Positions 43,935 to 52,200 of a stretch of DNA of 64,000 nucleotides are shown here, piece after piece (position 1 is the first letter of the stretch; each line of letters opens with the position of its first letter). Position numbers and translations under genes: made by a program. The stretch spans positions 1 through 64,000 of the forward strand of contig CAVOKN010000029.1 of assembly GCA_963696505.1 (NCBI GenBank), in the 5' to 3' direction. The notes below the pieces were generated by a model. That model was not told the origin of the DNA. It saw only the letters and a list, made by a program, of their open reading frames with translations, and did not search any database. The stretch is from CAVOKN01 sp963696505 (GTDB lineage: Bacteria; Pseudomonadota; Gammaproteobacteria; Burkholderiales; Rhodocyclaceae).

Positions 43935-45215
43935 CTAACGCTTCGCCTCGAACACCACGTGCCCGTCCACCAGGGTGTAGTGCACCCGGCCGGTGAGTTC
44001 GTGACCGAGGAAGGGCGTGTTCTTCCCCTGGCTCAACAGGCTTTCGCGACTGATCCGCACCGGCTGGGACGAATCGAACAGACAAAGATCCGCCGCCGCG
44101 CCGACGCTCACGCGACCGGCAGCTATCCCCAGCACCCGTGCCGGGTCGCAGGTGATACGCGCAAGGCTTTTCACCAGCGGCAGCTTCATCTCGGCGCCCC
44201 ACTTCAGCGTCAGCGGCAGCAGCAGTTCGAGGCCGGTGGCGCCGGCCTCGGCCTCGGCGAAGGGCAGTTGCTTGGCGTCGTCGTCCACCGGCGTGTGGTC
44301 CGAGCACAGGGCATCGATGCCGCCGTCGGCCAGCGCCTGACGCAGGGCGTCGCGGTCGCGCTGGGTGCGCAGCGGCGGCATCAGGTGCGCCTGGGGATCG
44401 AAGTAGCCGATGTCCATCTCGGTGAGGTGCAGATGGTTGATCGACACGTCGCTGCTCACCTTCACGCCTGAATCGCGCGCCTGAGCGACCAGCGCCGCGC
44501 CGGCAGCACTGGAGAGGCGGGTGATGTGCATGCGCACCCCGGTGTCCTGCGCCAGTTGCAGCAGGGTCGCCAGCCGCACCGTCTCCGCGCTGGTGGGAAT
44601 GCCTGCCAGGCCCAGCCGCCCCGCCACCTCGCCGTCGTGGGCCACACCGCCGCGGGAGAGGAAGGGATCCTGCGGAAACAGCCACACCGTGTAGCCGAAG
44701 GTGGCGGCGTATTCCAGCGCGTGCAGCAGGACCTGGGTGTCGACGATGGGCCGTGTCACCTGGGTGAAGGCCAGGCAGCCGGCGCGGGTCAGCTCCCCCA
44801 TCTCGGTCAGCCGCTCGCCGGCAAGGCCGACGGTCAGCGCGCCGACGGGATAGAGCTTGGCGCGGCTCAGGCTCTTGGCCCGGTACTTGAGCATCTCGAC
44901 GAGGCCGGGCTCGTCCAGAGTCGGATCGGTGTCCGGCGGGCAGGCGATGCTGGTCACACCGCCGGCCACCGCGGCGCCCATTTCCGATTCCAGCGTCGCT
45001 CGGTACTCGAAGCCCGGTTCCCGCAGCCGTGCCGCCAGATCCACCAGACCGGGAGCGACCACCAGTCCGGCGGCGTCGATGACCCGGTTGGCGTGGAAAC
45101 CGTCCGGCGCCGCGCCCAGCCCGACGATGTGGCCGGCGACCACGAACACGTCCTGCACCTTGTCCAGACCGGTCGCGGGATCGATCACCCGGCCGTTGCG
45201 AATTTGGATCTTCAT
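43935..45215 (-). CDS. pyrC': Dihydroorotase-like PyrC', probably non-catalytic
   Basis: A 426-residue dihydroorotase-family protein. The metal-binding HxH (normally DxHxHLREPG) is replaced: the sequence reads GLVDLAARLREPGFEYR, with no histidine. The later DHTPVDDDAK block is also of the inactive type. In Pseudomonas, pyrC' overlaps pyrB and encodes an inactive dihydroorotase needed to assemble aspartate transcarbamoylase; here too the two genes overlap by four bases. I infer the same structural role, so an active dihydroorotase must be encoded elsewhere. Confidence 0.85.
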   Translation of the reverse strand: MKIQIRNGRVIDPATGLDKVQDVFVVAGHIVGLGAAPDGFHANRVIDAAGLVVAPGLVDLAARLREPGFEYRATLESEMGAAVAGGVTSIACPPDTDPTLDEPGLVEMLKYRAKSLSRAKLYPVGALTVGLAGERLTEMGELTRAGCLAFTQVTRPIVDTQVLLHALEYAATFGYTVWLFPQDPFLSRGGVAHDGEVAGRLGLAGIPTSAETVRLATLLQLAQDTGVRMHITRLSSAAGAALVAQARDSGVKVSSDVSINHLHLTEMDIGYFDPQAHLMPPLRTQRDRDALRQALADGGIDALCSDHTPVDDDAKQLPFAEAEAGATGLELLLPLTLKWGAEMKLPLVKSLARITCDPARVLGIAAGRVSVGAAADLCLFDSSQPVRISRESLLSQGKNTPFLGHELTGRVHYTLVDGHVVFEAKR

Positions 45216-46168
45216 CGCGCATCCGCTCCCGCCACCATGCTCATCACCGCCATGCGCACCGCGATGCCGAAGGTCACCTGGGGCAGGATCACCGCGTGGG
45301 AGCCGTCGGCCACCGCCGAGTCGATCTCGACGCCGCGGTTCATCGGCCCCGGGTGCATGACGATGGCGTCAGGCTTGGCGAGCGCCAGCTTTTCTTGCGA
45401 GAGCCCGTAGAACTTGAAGAACTCCTGCGGGCTGGGCAGCAGCGCCCCCTGCATGCGCTCGTTCTGCAGGCGCAAGGTCATCGCCACGTCCACATCCTTC
45501 AGGCCCTGGCGCATGTCGTGGAACACCCGCACGCCCAGCTTCTCGACACCGGTCGGCAGCAGGGTCTTGGGGGCGATGACGCGAACCTCGGGCACCCCCA
45601 GCGTCGTCAGCGCGTGGATCTGCGAGCGCGCGACCCGCGAATGGAGGATGTCGCCGATCACCGCCACCGTCAGCCGGGTGAAGTCCTTCTTGTAGTGGCG
45701 GATCGTGTACATGTCCAGCAGCCCCTGGGTGGGGTGGGCATGACGGCCGTCGCCGGCGTTGATGACGTGGATGTGGGGCGCGACGTGCTGGGCGATGAGG
45801 TGGGCCGCGCCGCTCGATGCATGGCGCACCACGAACATGTCGGCGTGCATCGCCGCCAGGTTGTCGATGGTGTCGAGCAGCGACTCGCCCTTGGTCTGGG
45901 AAGAGGTGCTGATGTTGAGGTTGAGAACGTCCGCCGACAGCCGCTTGGCGGCGATCTCGAAGGTGGTGCGGGTGCGGGTGCTCGGTTCGAAGAACAGGTT
46001 GAACACCGACTTGCCGCGCAGTAGCGGCACCTTCTTCACCTCGCGCTCGGAGACCTCGGCGAAGGGCGCGGCGGTATCCAGGATGTGCAGCAGGATCTCG
46101 CGGGGCAGGCCTTCGATGGTGAGCAGGTGATGCAGTTCGCCGTTCTTGTTGAGTTGGGGATTGCGCAT
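45212..46168 (-). CDS. pyrB: Aspartate carbamoyltransferase catalytic chain
   Basis: A 318-residue PyrB, first committed step of pyrimidine synthesis. Carbamoyl-phosphate site FFEPSTRTRTTFE, the 80s loop SSQTKGESLLDTI, HPTQGLLDMYTI and HPGPMNRGVEID are complete. The N terminus MRNPQLNKNGELHHLLTIEG is about ten residues longer than in E. coli, as in the Pseudomonas-type enzyme that binds PyrC'. Between pyrR (five bases upstream) and pyrC' (four-base overlap). Confidence 0.95.
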   Translation of the reverse strand: MRNPQLNKNGELHHLLTIEGLPREILLHILDTAAPFAEVSEREVKKVPLLRGKSVFNLFFEPSTRTRTTFEIAAKRLSADVLNLNISTSSQTKGESLLDTIDNLAAMHADMFVVRHASSGAAHLIAQHVAPHIHVINAGDGRHAHPTQGLLDMYTIRHYKKDFTRLTVAVIGDILHSRVARSQIHALTTLGVPEVRVIAPKTLLPTGVEKLGVRVFHDMRQGLKDVDVAMTLRLQNERMQGALLPSPQEFFKFYGLSQEKLALAKPDAIVMHPGPMNRGVEIDSAVADGSHAVILPQVTFGIAVRMAVMSMVAGADAR

Positions 46169-46173
46169 GGCGG

Positions 46174-46668
46174 TCAGGCGTCGATCAGGCGCAGCGAGAG
46201 GCGGCCGTCGTCGGCACGTTCGAGGCGCAGCGTCTGCGCAGCCGCTATCGGCAGATCCTGGGCGCAGTAGCGGGCGCAGATCGGCAGTTCGCGTCCGCCG
46301 CGGTCCACCAGCACCGCCAGATCGACCTGCACCGGCCGGCCATAGTCGAACAGCTCGTTGAGCGTTGCGCGTATGGTGCGGCCGGTGTAGAGCACGTCAT
46401 CGACGATGACGATCCGGCCGCCCTTCACTTCGAAGGGGATGCTGGAAGGCCGCGGCCGGGCGTGCAGCCCGCGGCGCGCGTAGTCGTCGCGGTAGAACGA
46501 GGGGTCGACGATGCCCAGCGGCAGCGTCAGGCCGAGCGCGGCATGCAGCCGCTCGGCGAGCCACGCCCCGCCGGTGTGTATGCCCACCAGCGCCGTCGCG
46601 CTATCGACATGGGGGCGCATCTGCTCGATGAGCGTGTGCACCAGTTGTTCAGCGTCGGGAATCTGCAT
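46174..46668 (-). CDS. pyrR: PyrR, bifunctional pyrimidine regulator / uracil phosphoribosyltransferase
   Basis: A 164-residue type I phosphoribosyltransferase. The PRPP loop VIVDDVLYTGRTIRATLNEL is complete and the hood region LVGIHTGGAWLAERL is PyrR-like. In Gram-positives PyrR attenuates pyr mRNA; in proteobacteria it acts as a regulator or salvage enzyme. The start MQIPDAEQLVHTLIEQ at 46668 overlaps the end of ruvX by 20 bases. Confidence 0.85.
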   Translation of the reverse strand: MQIPDAEQLVHTLIEQMRPHVDSATALVGIHTGGAWLAERLHAALGLTLPLGIVDPSFYRDDYARRGLHARPRPSSIPFEVKGGRIVIVDDVLYTGRTIRATLNELFDYGRPVQVDLAVLVDRGGRELPICARYCAQDLPIAAAQTLRLERADDGRLSLRLIDA

Positions 46669-47113
46669 CGTCGAAGTAGTGTTGAAGAATGGTTTGAGCG
46701 GCGACGGCATCGATCCTTTGCCGGCGCTGGCGCCAGTCCAGACCCGTCTCACGCAGACTGACTTCTGCTTCCATAGAACTCAGTCGCTCGTCGGCGAAAT
46801 GCACCGGCAGACCGAAGCGGCCCTGCAGTTGCTGGGCGAAGCGGCGGCAGCGCCGCGTCAGTTCGTGTTCTACGCCGTCGAGTGCCAGCGGCAGCCCCAC
46901 CACCAGCCGCGCGGGGTGCCACTCGGCTATCAGGGCCTCGATTGCGGCGAAGCGCCGGGCGTTGTCTTCCGCGTCTACCGTCGTCAGCGCCTGGGCAAGC
47001 CGCGTTTCGCTGTTTCCCACCGCGACGCCAATGCGCCGGAGTCCGAAATCGAAAGCCAGGATGGTGAGGGGTAGGGCGGCAGGCAACTCGTCGCGCCTCG
47101 CTGCCAGGCGCAT
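46649..47113 (-). CDS. ruvX: RuvX/YqgF Holliday-junction resolvase-like protein
   Basis: A 154-residue RNase H-fold protein. TILAFDFGLRRIGVAVGN opens the fold with the first catalytic Asp, VVGLPLALDG and FADERLSSMEAE carry the others, and IDAVAAQTILQHYFDD ends it. YqgF is linked to 16S rRNA 5'-end processing and junction resolution. Start ATG 47113 overlaps the yqgE stop by one base (TGATG). Standard yqgE-ruvX-pyrR-pyrB order. Confidence 0.9.
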   Translation of the reverse strand: MRLAARRDELPAALPLTILAFDFGLRRIGVAVGNSETRLAQALTTVDAEDNARRFAAIEALIAEWHPARLVVGLPLALDGVEHELTRRCRRFAQQLQGRFGLPVHFADERLSSMEAEVSLRETGLDWRQRRQRIDAVAAQTILQHYFDDADSRR

Positions 47114-47694
47114 CAGGCATGCCCCGCGACGTCGGACAGGCTGGCGAAATCCACCCCCAGCAGGTGCATCGCCGCCCGCAGCCGTTCCTCCGCCGGAAGC
47201 CCGAAGATGACTTGCGGGTCGGCCGCGACGGTGAGCCAGGCGTTCTGCGCCAGCTCCCATTCGAGCTGGCCGGCGGCCCAGCCGGCGTAGCCCAGCGTGA
47301 CGATGATCTCCGCCGGCTCGCCCACGCTGCCCACCGCCTGGAGGATGTCGCGCGAACTGGTGAGGCCGACGTCGCCGTTCACCGCCAGTGTCGCCTGCCA
47401 GTCGCCCACTGGCCGGTGCAGGACAAAGCCGCGGTCGGTCTGAACCGGGCCACCGAAATACACCGGCATGCCACCGAAGCCGGGTGTGTCCAGCGGCAGG
47501 TTGATGCGCTCGAACAGCGTCGCGAGGGTCATGTCCAGCGGCCGGTTGATCACCACGCCAAGGGCGCCCTGGTCGTTGTGCTCGCAAATGTAGGTGAGCG
47601 TGCGTGCAAAATTGGGATCTGCCATGGCGGGCATGGCGATCAGGAAATGGTGCGTGAGATTCACGTCCTGCGCGGACGATTCGGTTGCGCTCAT
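47113..47694 (-). CDS. yqgE: YqgE/AlgH family protein (DUF179)
   Basis: A 193-residue UPF0301 protein: HHFLIAMPAMADPNFARTLT, GALGVVINRPLDMTL, VYFGGPVQTDRGFVLH and GYAGWAAGQLEWELAQNAWL are all family blocks. Function unclear (alginate-related naming from Pseudomonas AlgH). The start at ATG 47694 fits the family length; upstream is TACAAT (minus strand, 47707 to 47702), a likely -10. A start at 47715 would lie upstream of that promoter element. First gene of the yqgE-pyrC' operon, divergent from the photolyase gene. Confidence 0.85.
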   Translation of the reverse strand: MSATESSAQDVNLTHHFLIAMPAMADPNFARTLTYICEHNDQGALGVVINRPLDMTLATLFERINLPLDTPGFGGMPVYFGGPVQTDRGFVLHRPVGDWQATLAVNGDVGLTSSRDILQAVGSVGEPAEIIVTLGYAGWAAGQLEWELAQNAWLTVAADPQVIFGLPAEERLRAAMHLLGVDFASLSDVAGHA

Positions 47695-47780
47695 GCGAAC
47701 GATTGTAAACTCCATGGATCGGGGGCACAAATGCGGGTGCGGGACGCTCGCCAAAGCGCCCCGCACCGAGATCCCTGTCG

Positions 47781-49274
47781 ATGCCGGATTCCGCCCTCGT
47801 TTGGTTCCGTCGCGATCTGCGCGACTACGACCACGCCGCGCTTCACAGTGCGCTGCAGACCCACCGCGGCGTGTACTGTGCCTTCGTCTTCGACACCGAG
47901 ATTCTCGGCGCCCTGGAGGATCGGGCCGACCGGCGCGTCGATTTCATCTGGCGCAGCACCGAAGAGCTGGACGCGCGTTTGCGGGACAAGGGCGGCGGGC
48001 TGATGCTGCGCCACGGCCGTGCCCGGCTGGAAATCCCAGCCCTGGCACGGGAACTGGGCGTCGCCGCCGTCCATGCCAATCGGGACTACGAACCGATGGC
48101 CATCGACCGCGACGCCGAGGTTGCACGCGCCCTGGCGGCATCAGGCATCGCCTTTCGCGACCACAAGGACCAGGTGATCTTCGAGCGCGACGAGGTGCTG
48201 ACCCGGGTTGGCCAGCCTTTCAGCGTGTTCACGCCTTACCGCAACGCCTGGCTCGCCCGGCTGCGGCCGGAGGATCTCGTGCCCTTCGAGGTGCGTCCCG
48301 CGCGCGGGCAGCTCGTGCCGCCGCGCGCCGCTCTCCGGGGCCTGACTTTGGAACAAATCGGCTTCGAATCGACCGACCTCGACGCCCTCCATATAGTCGC
48401 CGGCATGAAGGGCGGCCACGATCTGTTCGCCGACTTTGCCTCGCGCATCGACGACTATCAGGCGCGGCGCGACTTCCCCGCGCTCAAGGGCCCGTCCTAC
48501 CTCTCGGTGCATCTGCGCTTCGGAACCGTTTCTATCCGCGAGCTGGCGGCCTTCGCCTGGCAGCAGGCGCACCTGCACGGCAGCGCCGGCGCCGCCACCT
48601 GGCTCAACGAGCTGATCTGGCGCGACTTCTACCACATGATCCTGACCCACCATCCGCGCGTAGCGGACCATGCCTTCCGGCCAGCCTTCGACGCCATCGT
48701 TTGGGACGACGCGCCCGAGTTGTTCGCCGCCTGGTGCGAAGGGTGCACCGGCTACCCCCTGGTGGACGCCGCGATGCGCCAGCTCAAGCGCACGGGCTAC
48801 ATGCACAACCGGCTGCGCATGGTAACAGCATCTTTCCTGACCAAGGAGCTGGGCGTCAACTGGCGGCTGGGCGAGCGCTGGTTCGCGCGCCGGCTGAACG
48901 ACTACGATCTCGCCGCCAACAACGGCGGCTGGCAGTGGGCGGCCTCCACCGGCTGCGACGCCCAGCCCTGGTTCCGCATTTTCAACCCGGTCACGCAGTC
49001 GGAAAAGTTCGATGCCGAGGGCAAGTTCATCCGTCGTTACGTGCCCGAGCTGGCGGGCTGCGATGCGAAGCAGATTCACGCGCCGTGGCGCATGAGCGCC
49101 GACCAGCAGCGCGCGGCGAAGGTGACGATCGGCCGCGATTACCCCTTGCCCGTCGTCGATCACGCCCTGGCCCGCCAGCGCACGCTGGAACGTTACGGCC
49201 GCATCGGGAGGGTTACGGATTCGTCGGGCGGAAAAGGCCCCGAGGGCCGCATTCCGCCACTGAACCCGACCTAG
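47781..49274 (+). CDS. phrB: Deoxyribodipyrimidine photolyase (class I)
   Basis: A 497-residue photolyase/cryptochrome protein. The N-terminal antenna domain begins LVWFRRDLRDYDHAALHSAL. The FAD domain includes TWLNELIWRDFYHMIL, GCTGYPLVDAAMRQLKRTGY, MHNRLRMVTASFLTKEL and DYDLAANNGGWQWAASTGCD with the tryptophans of the electron-transfer chain. It uses blue light to split cyclobutane pyrimidine dimers. It ends four bases into the convergent chpA stop. Its presence suggests a habitat with light exposure. Confidence 0.95.
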   Translation: MPDSALVWFRRDLRDYDHAALHSALQTHRGVYCAFVFDTEILGALEDRADRRVDFIWRSTEELDARLRDKGGGLMLRHGRARLEIPALARELGVAAVHANRDYEPMAIDRDAEVARALAASGIAFRDHKDQVIFERDEVLTRVGQPFSVFTPYRNAWLARLRPEDLVPFEVRPARGQLVPPRAALRGLTLEQIGFESTDLDALHIVAGMKGGHDLFADFASRIDDYQARRDFPALKGPSYLSVHLRFGTVSIRELAAFAWQQAHLHGSAGAATWLNELIWRDFYHMILTHHPRVADHAFRPAFDAIVWDDAPELFAAWCEGCTGYPLVDAAMRQLKRTGYMHNRLRMVTASFLTKELGVNWRLGERWFARRLNDYDLAANNGGWQWAASTGCDAQPWFRIFNPVTQSEKFDAEGKFIRRYVPELAGCDAKQIHAPWRMSADQQRAAKVTIGRDYPLPVVDHALARQRTLERYGRIGRVTDSSGGKGPEGRIPPLNPT

Positions 49275-52200
49275 GCCGCGACCGCTGCCTCGGTGTAGCT
49301 GCGGATCAGCGCGAGGAGTTCGTCTTCCTGATAGGGCTTGCCGAGGTAGTGATTGACGCCGATCTCCCGCGCGTAGCTGCGGTGCTTGTCCGCCAGGCGC
49401 GAGGTGATCATGATGATCGGCACGCCCTTCAGTCGTGCGTCGCCGCGCACGTTGCGGCTGAGGTCGAAGCCGTCCATGCGCGGCATCTCGATGTCCACCA
49501 GCATGACGTCCGGGACCAGGTCGAGCAATTGTTCCAGGGCGTCGACGCCGTCCTTGGCGGTGACGACGTGGAAACCCTCCCGCTCCAGCAGCCGGCCGGT
49601 AATCTTGCGCACCGTGAGAGAGTCGTCCACCACCATGACGGTGGCCTGACGCTTGGCGATCGCCGCTGCCGCCGGCCGCGCCGGCGCGGCTGCGCCGGGC
49701 ACGCTTGCCGGCTCGCCGTCGAGCAGCGCCACCGGATTGAGAATCAGGGAAACTTCGCCGTCCGCAAGCACCGTGGCACCGGCCACGCCGATGACGTGGG
49801 CAAGCTGCGGTCCGGTCTTCTTGATGACGATTTCCTGGTTGCCGCGCAGGCCGTCCACCTGGGTGGCTACGCGCTTGCCGCCGGCGCGGGTCAGGATCAC
49901 CCAGCTATAGCGTGCCACCGGCGGCTGAGTGCCCAGATCGCCGAGCAGGCGCGCCAGATAGCGGAAGGGATATTTGTTGCCCATCCACTCCGCTTCGCCT
50001 GCGGCGCGCGTCTTCTCCATGGCGTCGGGCTTGAGTTCCAGAACCTGCTCCACCATGGCCGAGGGAATCGCATAGGTGCGCCCCGCGACCTTTGTGAGCA
50101 GCGCCTGCATCACCACCAGCGACTGGGGCAGGAGGATGCGGAAGCGCACGCCCTTGCCAGGCTGGTTGGTGACTTCGATGCGTCCGCCCAGCGAGTACAC
50201 ACTGCTCTTCACGACGTCCATGCCCACGCCGCGGCCGGCGATCTCCGACAGTTCGGCCGCGGTGGAGAATCCGGGCCGGAATATCAGGTCGACCAGTTTC
50301 GCCTCGCTTGGAACCTCATCGGGCGCCAACAGTCCGGCTTGCTCGGCGCGAGAGCGGATACGATCCAGATCGAGGCCGCGCCCGTCGTCGGCAAGCTCGA
50401 TGGCAATTTCGTTGCCTTCCTGGGACACGCTCAGGGCGACGCCACCGATCTCCGGCTTGCCCAGTGCCAAACGCTGGTCGCGATCTTCCAGGCCGTGGCT
50501 GATGCTGTTGCGCAACAGGTGCTCCAGGGGCCCCGTCATCTTCTCCAGGACGCTGCGGTCCAGTTCGACCTGGCCGCCCCGGATGTCGAGGTTGGCCTTG
50601 CGATTCAGCTCCTTGGCGGTCTGGCGAACGATGCGGTGCAGGCGGTCGGCGATGCTGGCGAACGGAACCATGCGCACGTTCATCAGCGCCTGCTGGAGGT
50701 CGCGAGTCAGGCGCCCTTGGCCGGTCAGGGCAGAATCCGCGCCGTCGAGGTTGCGCAGCAGGTTCTGCTGCACGGTGGAGAGGTCGTTCACGCTCTCCGC
50801 CATCATTCGGGTGACCTCCTGAAGGCGGGTGAAACGGTCCATTTCGAGCGGATCGAAGTCCGCCTGCTGAGCCTCGGCCAATGCCATGCGCGACTGCATC
50901 TGCGATTCGGCCTGGATCTCCACCTCGCGCAACTGATTGCGCAGTCGGATCACGTTTTCCGTCAGGTCTAGCAGCGAAGCGCGCAGGGTGCGCATCTCGC
51001 CGTCGATCCTCGAACGGGCGATGCTGATCTCGCCCGCCTCGTTCACGAAGCGATCCACCAGATCCGCTCGCACCCGCAATGTGGCGCGAGCGGCCTGCTC
51101 CTCTTCTTCGGCGACGGGCTGCGCCGCCGGCGGAACGATACCTTCCACCTGCGCAACCGGCTCCTCGGCGACGGGCACCTGGCGCAACTGATCCAGCAGC
51201 GAACTGGCGCGATCGAGGGACTGGTCGCATTCATCGAAGAATGGCGTGTCGGCCGAAGCGTTCTCGAAAGATTGCTGAACGCGGTTCTCCAGACTGTGCA
51301 CCAGTTCGCCGATCGCCATGGCGCCGGCCATGCGCGCACTGCCTTTCAGGGTATGCAGCAGCCGCGCGAGGGCGAGGGGTGCTTCGCCGTCCTGCGGCGA
51401 CCCGCGCCATCTACCCAGCGCGACGGTGATTTCCGACATCAGGTCGGCCGACTCGTCGAGGAAGATCGGCAGCAGTTGAGGGTCGATGTCGTCCGGCAGG
51501 CGCAGCTTGCGCCTTTCCTCCGGTACCGGCTGTTCCGCCGGGGGCAGCGCGGGCGCCGGGGGCGCGACGACATGAATAGGCGCAGGCGGCTGGGGGTGCT
51601 CCGCCAAAGCCTGCGCGACGGCCTCCTCTTCGGCTACCTCCTCCTCTTCCTCCTCCAGCGAGAGAATCTCGGCAACCGGATGCGTAGCACCAAGGGGGCG
51701 CGCGCCGGGGGCGATGGCGTCCAGCCAGTCGAAGAGGTCGGGCAGAGGCACCGGCCGGCGTCGATCCGCGACGGCCTTGACCATACCCTCGAGCACGGTG
51801 GCAGCGCTGTTTAGCACCTCGGACTGGTCTGCGTCGGGCGCGCAGCCTATCCCCGCCAGCCGGGCGAGGGCATGTTCGAGGCAACGACCCAGGTCATGAA
51901 CAGGCTGCAGGCCCACCGTTCCCGCAATTCCCGCCAGGGTGTGGGCGGCGCGAATGGTCTCGGCCGACGGTTGCAGCGAGGAGTTGAGATGCATTCGCGC
52001 CAGTTCGTGCCGCAGCGTGGCAAGGTGCTGGCGCGCCTCGCCCAGGAACATGTCGTAGAGGGCGCGCGACAGCACCAGTTCGCCGATCTGGATCTGCTCT
52101 TCGGCGGGCGCTTGCGGGGCGGCCGGCTGAGGAGCCGCCTGCTCCGCTGCAAGCGCAGGCACCTCGAACGCGCTCGGCGCTTCGACTTCGATAGGTGCAA

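Noticed and set aside
47594..50971. 1125-codon open frame overlapping photolyase and chpA
   Set aside because: It crosses two real genes on opposite strands and shows no protein motif; a G+C artefact.
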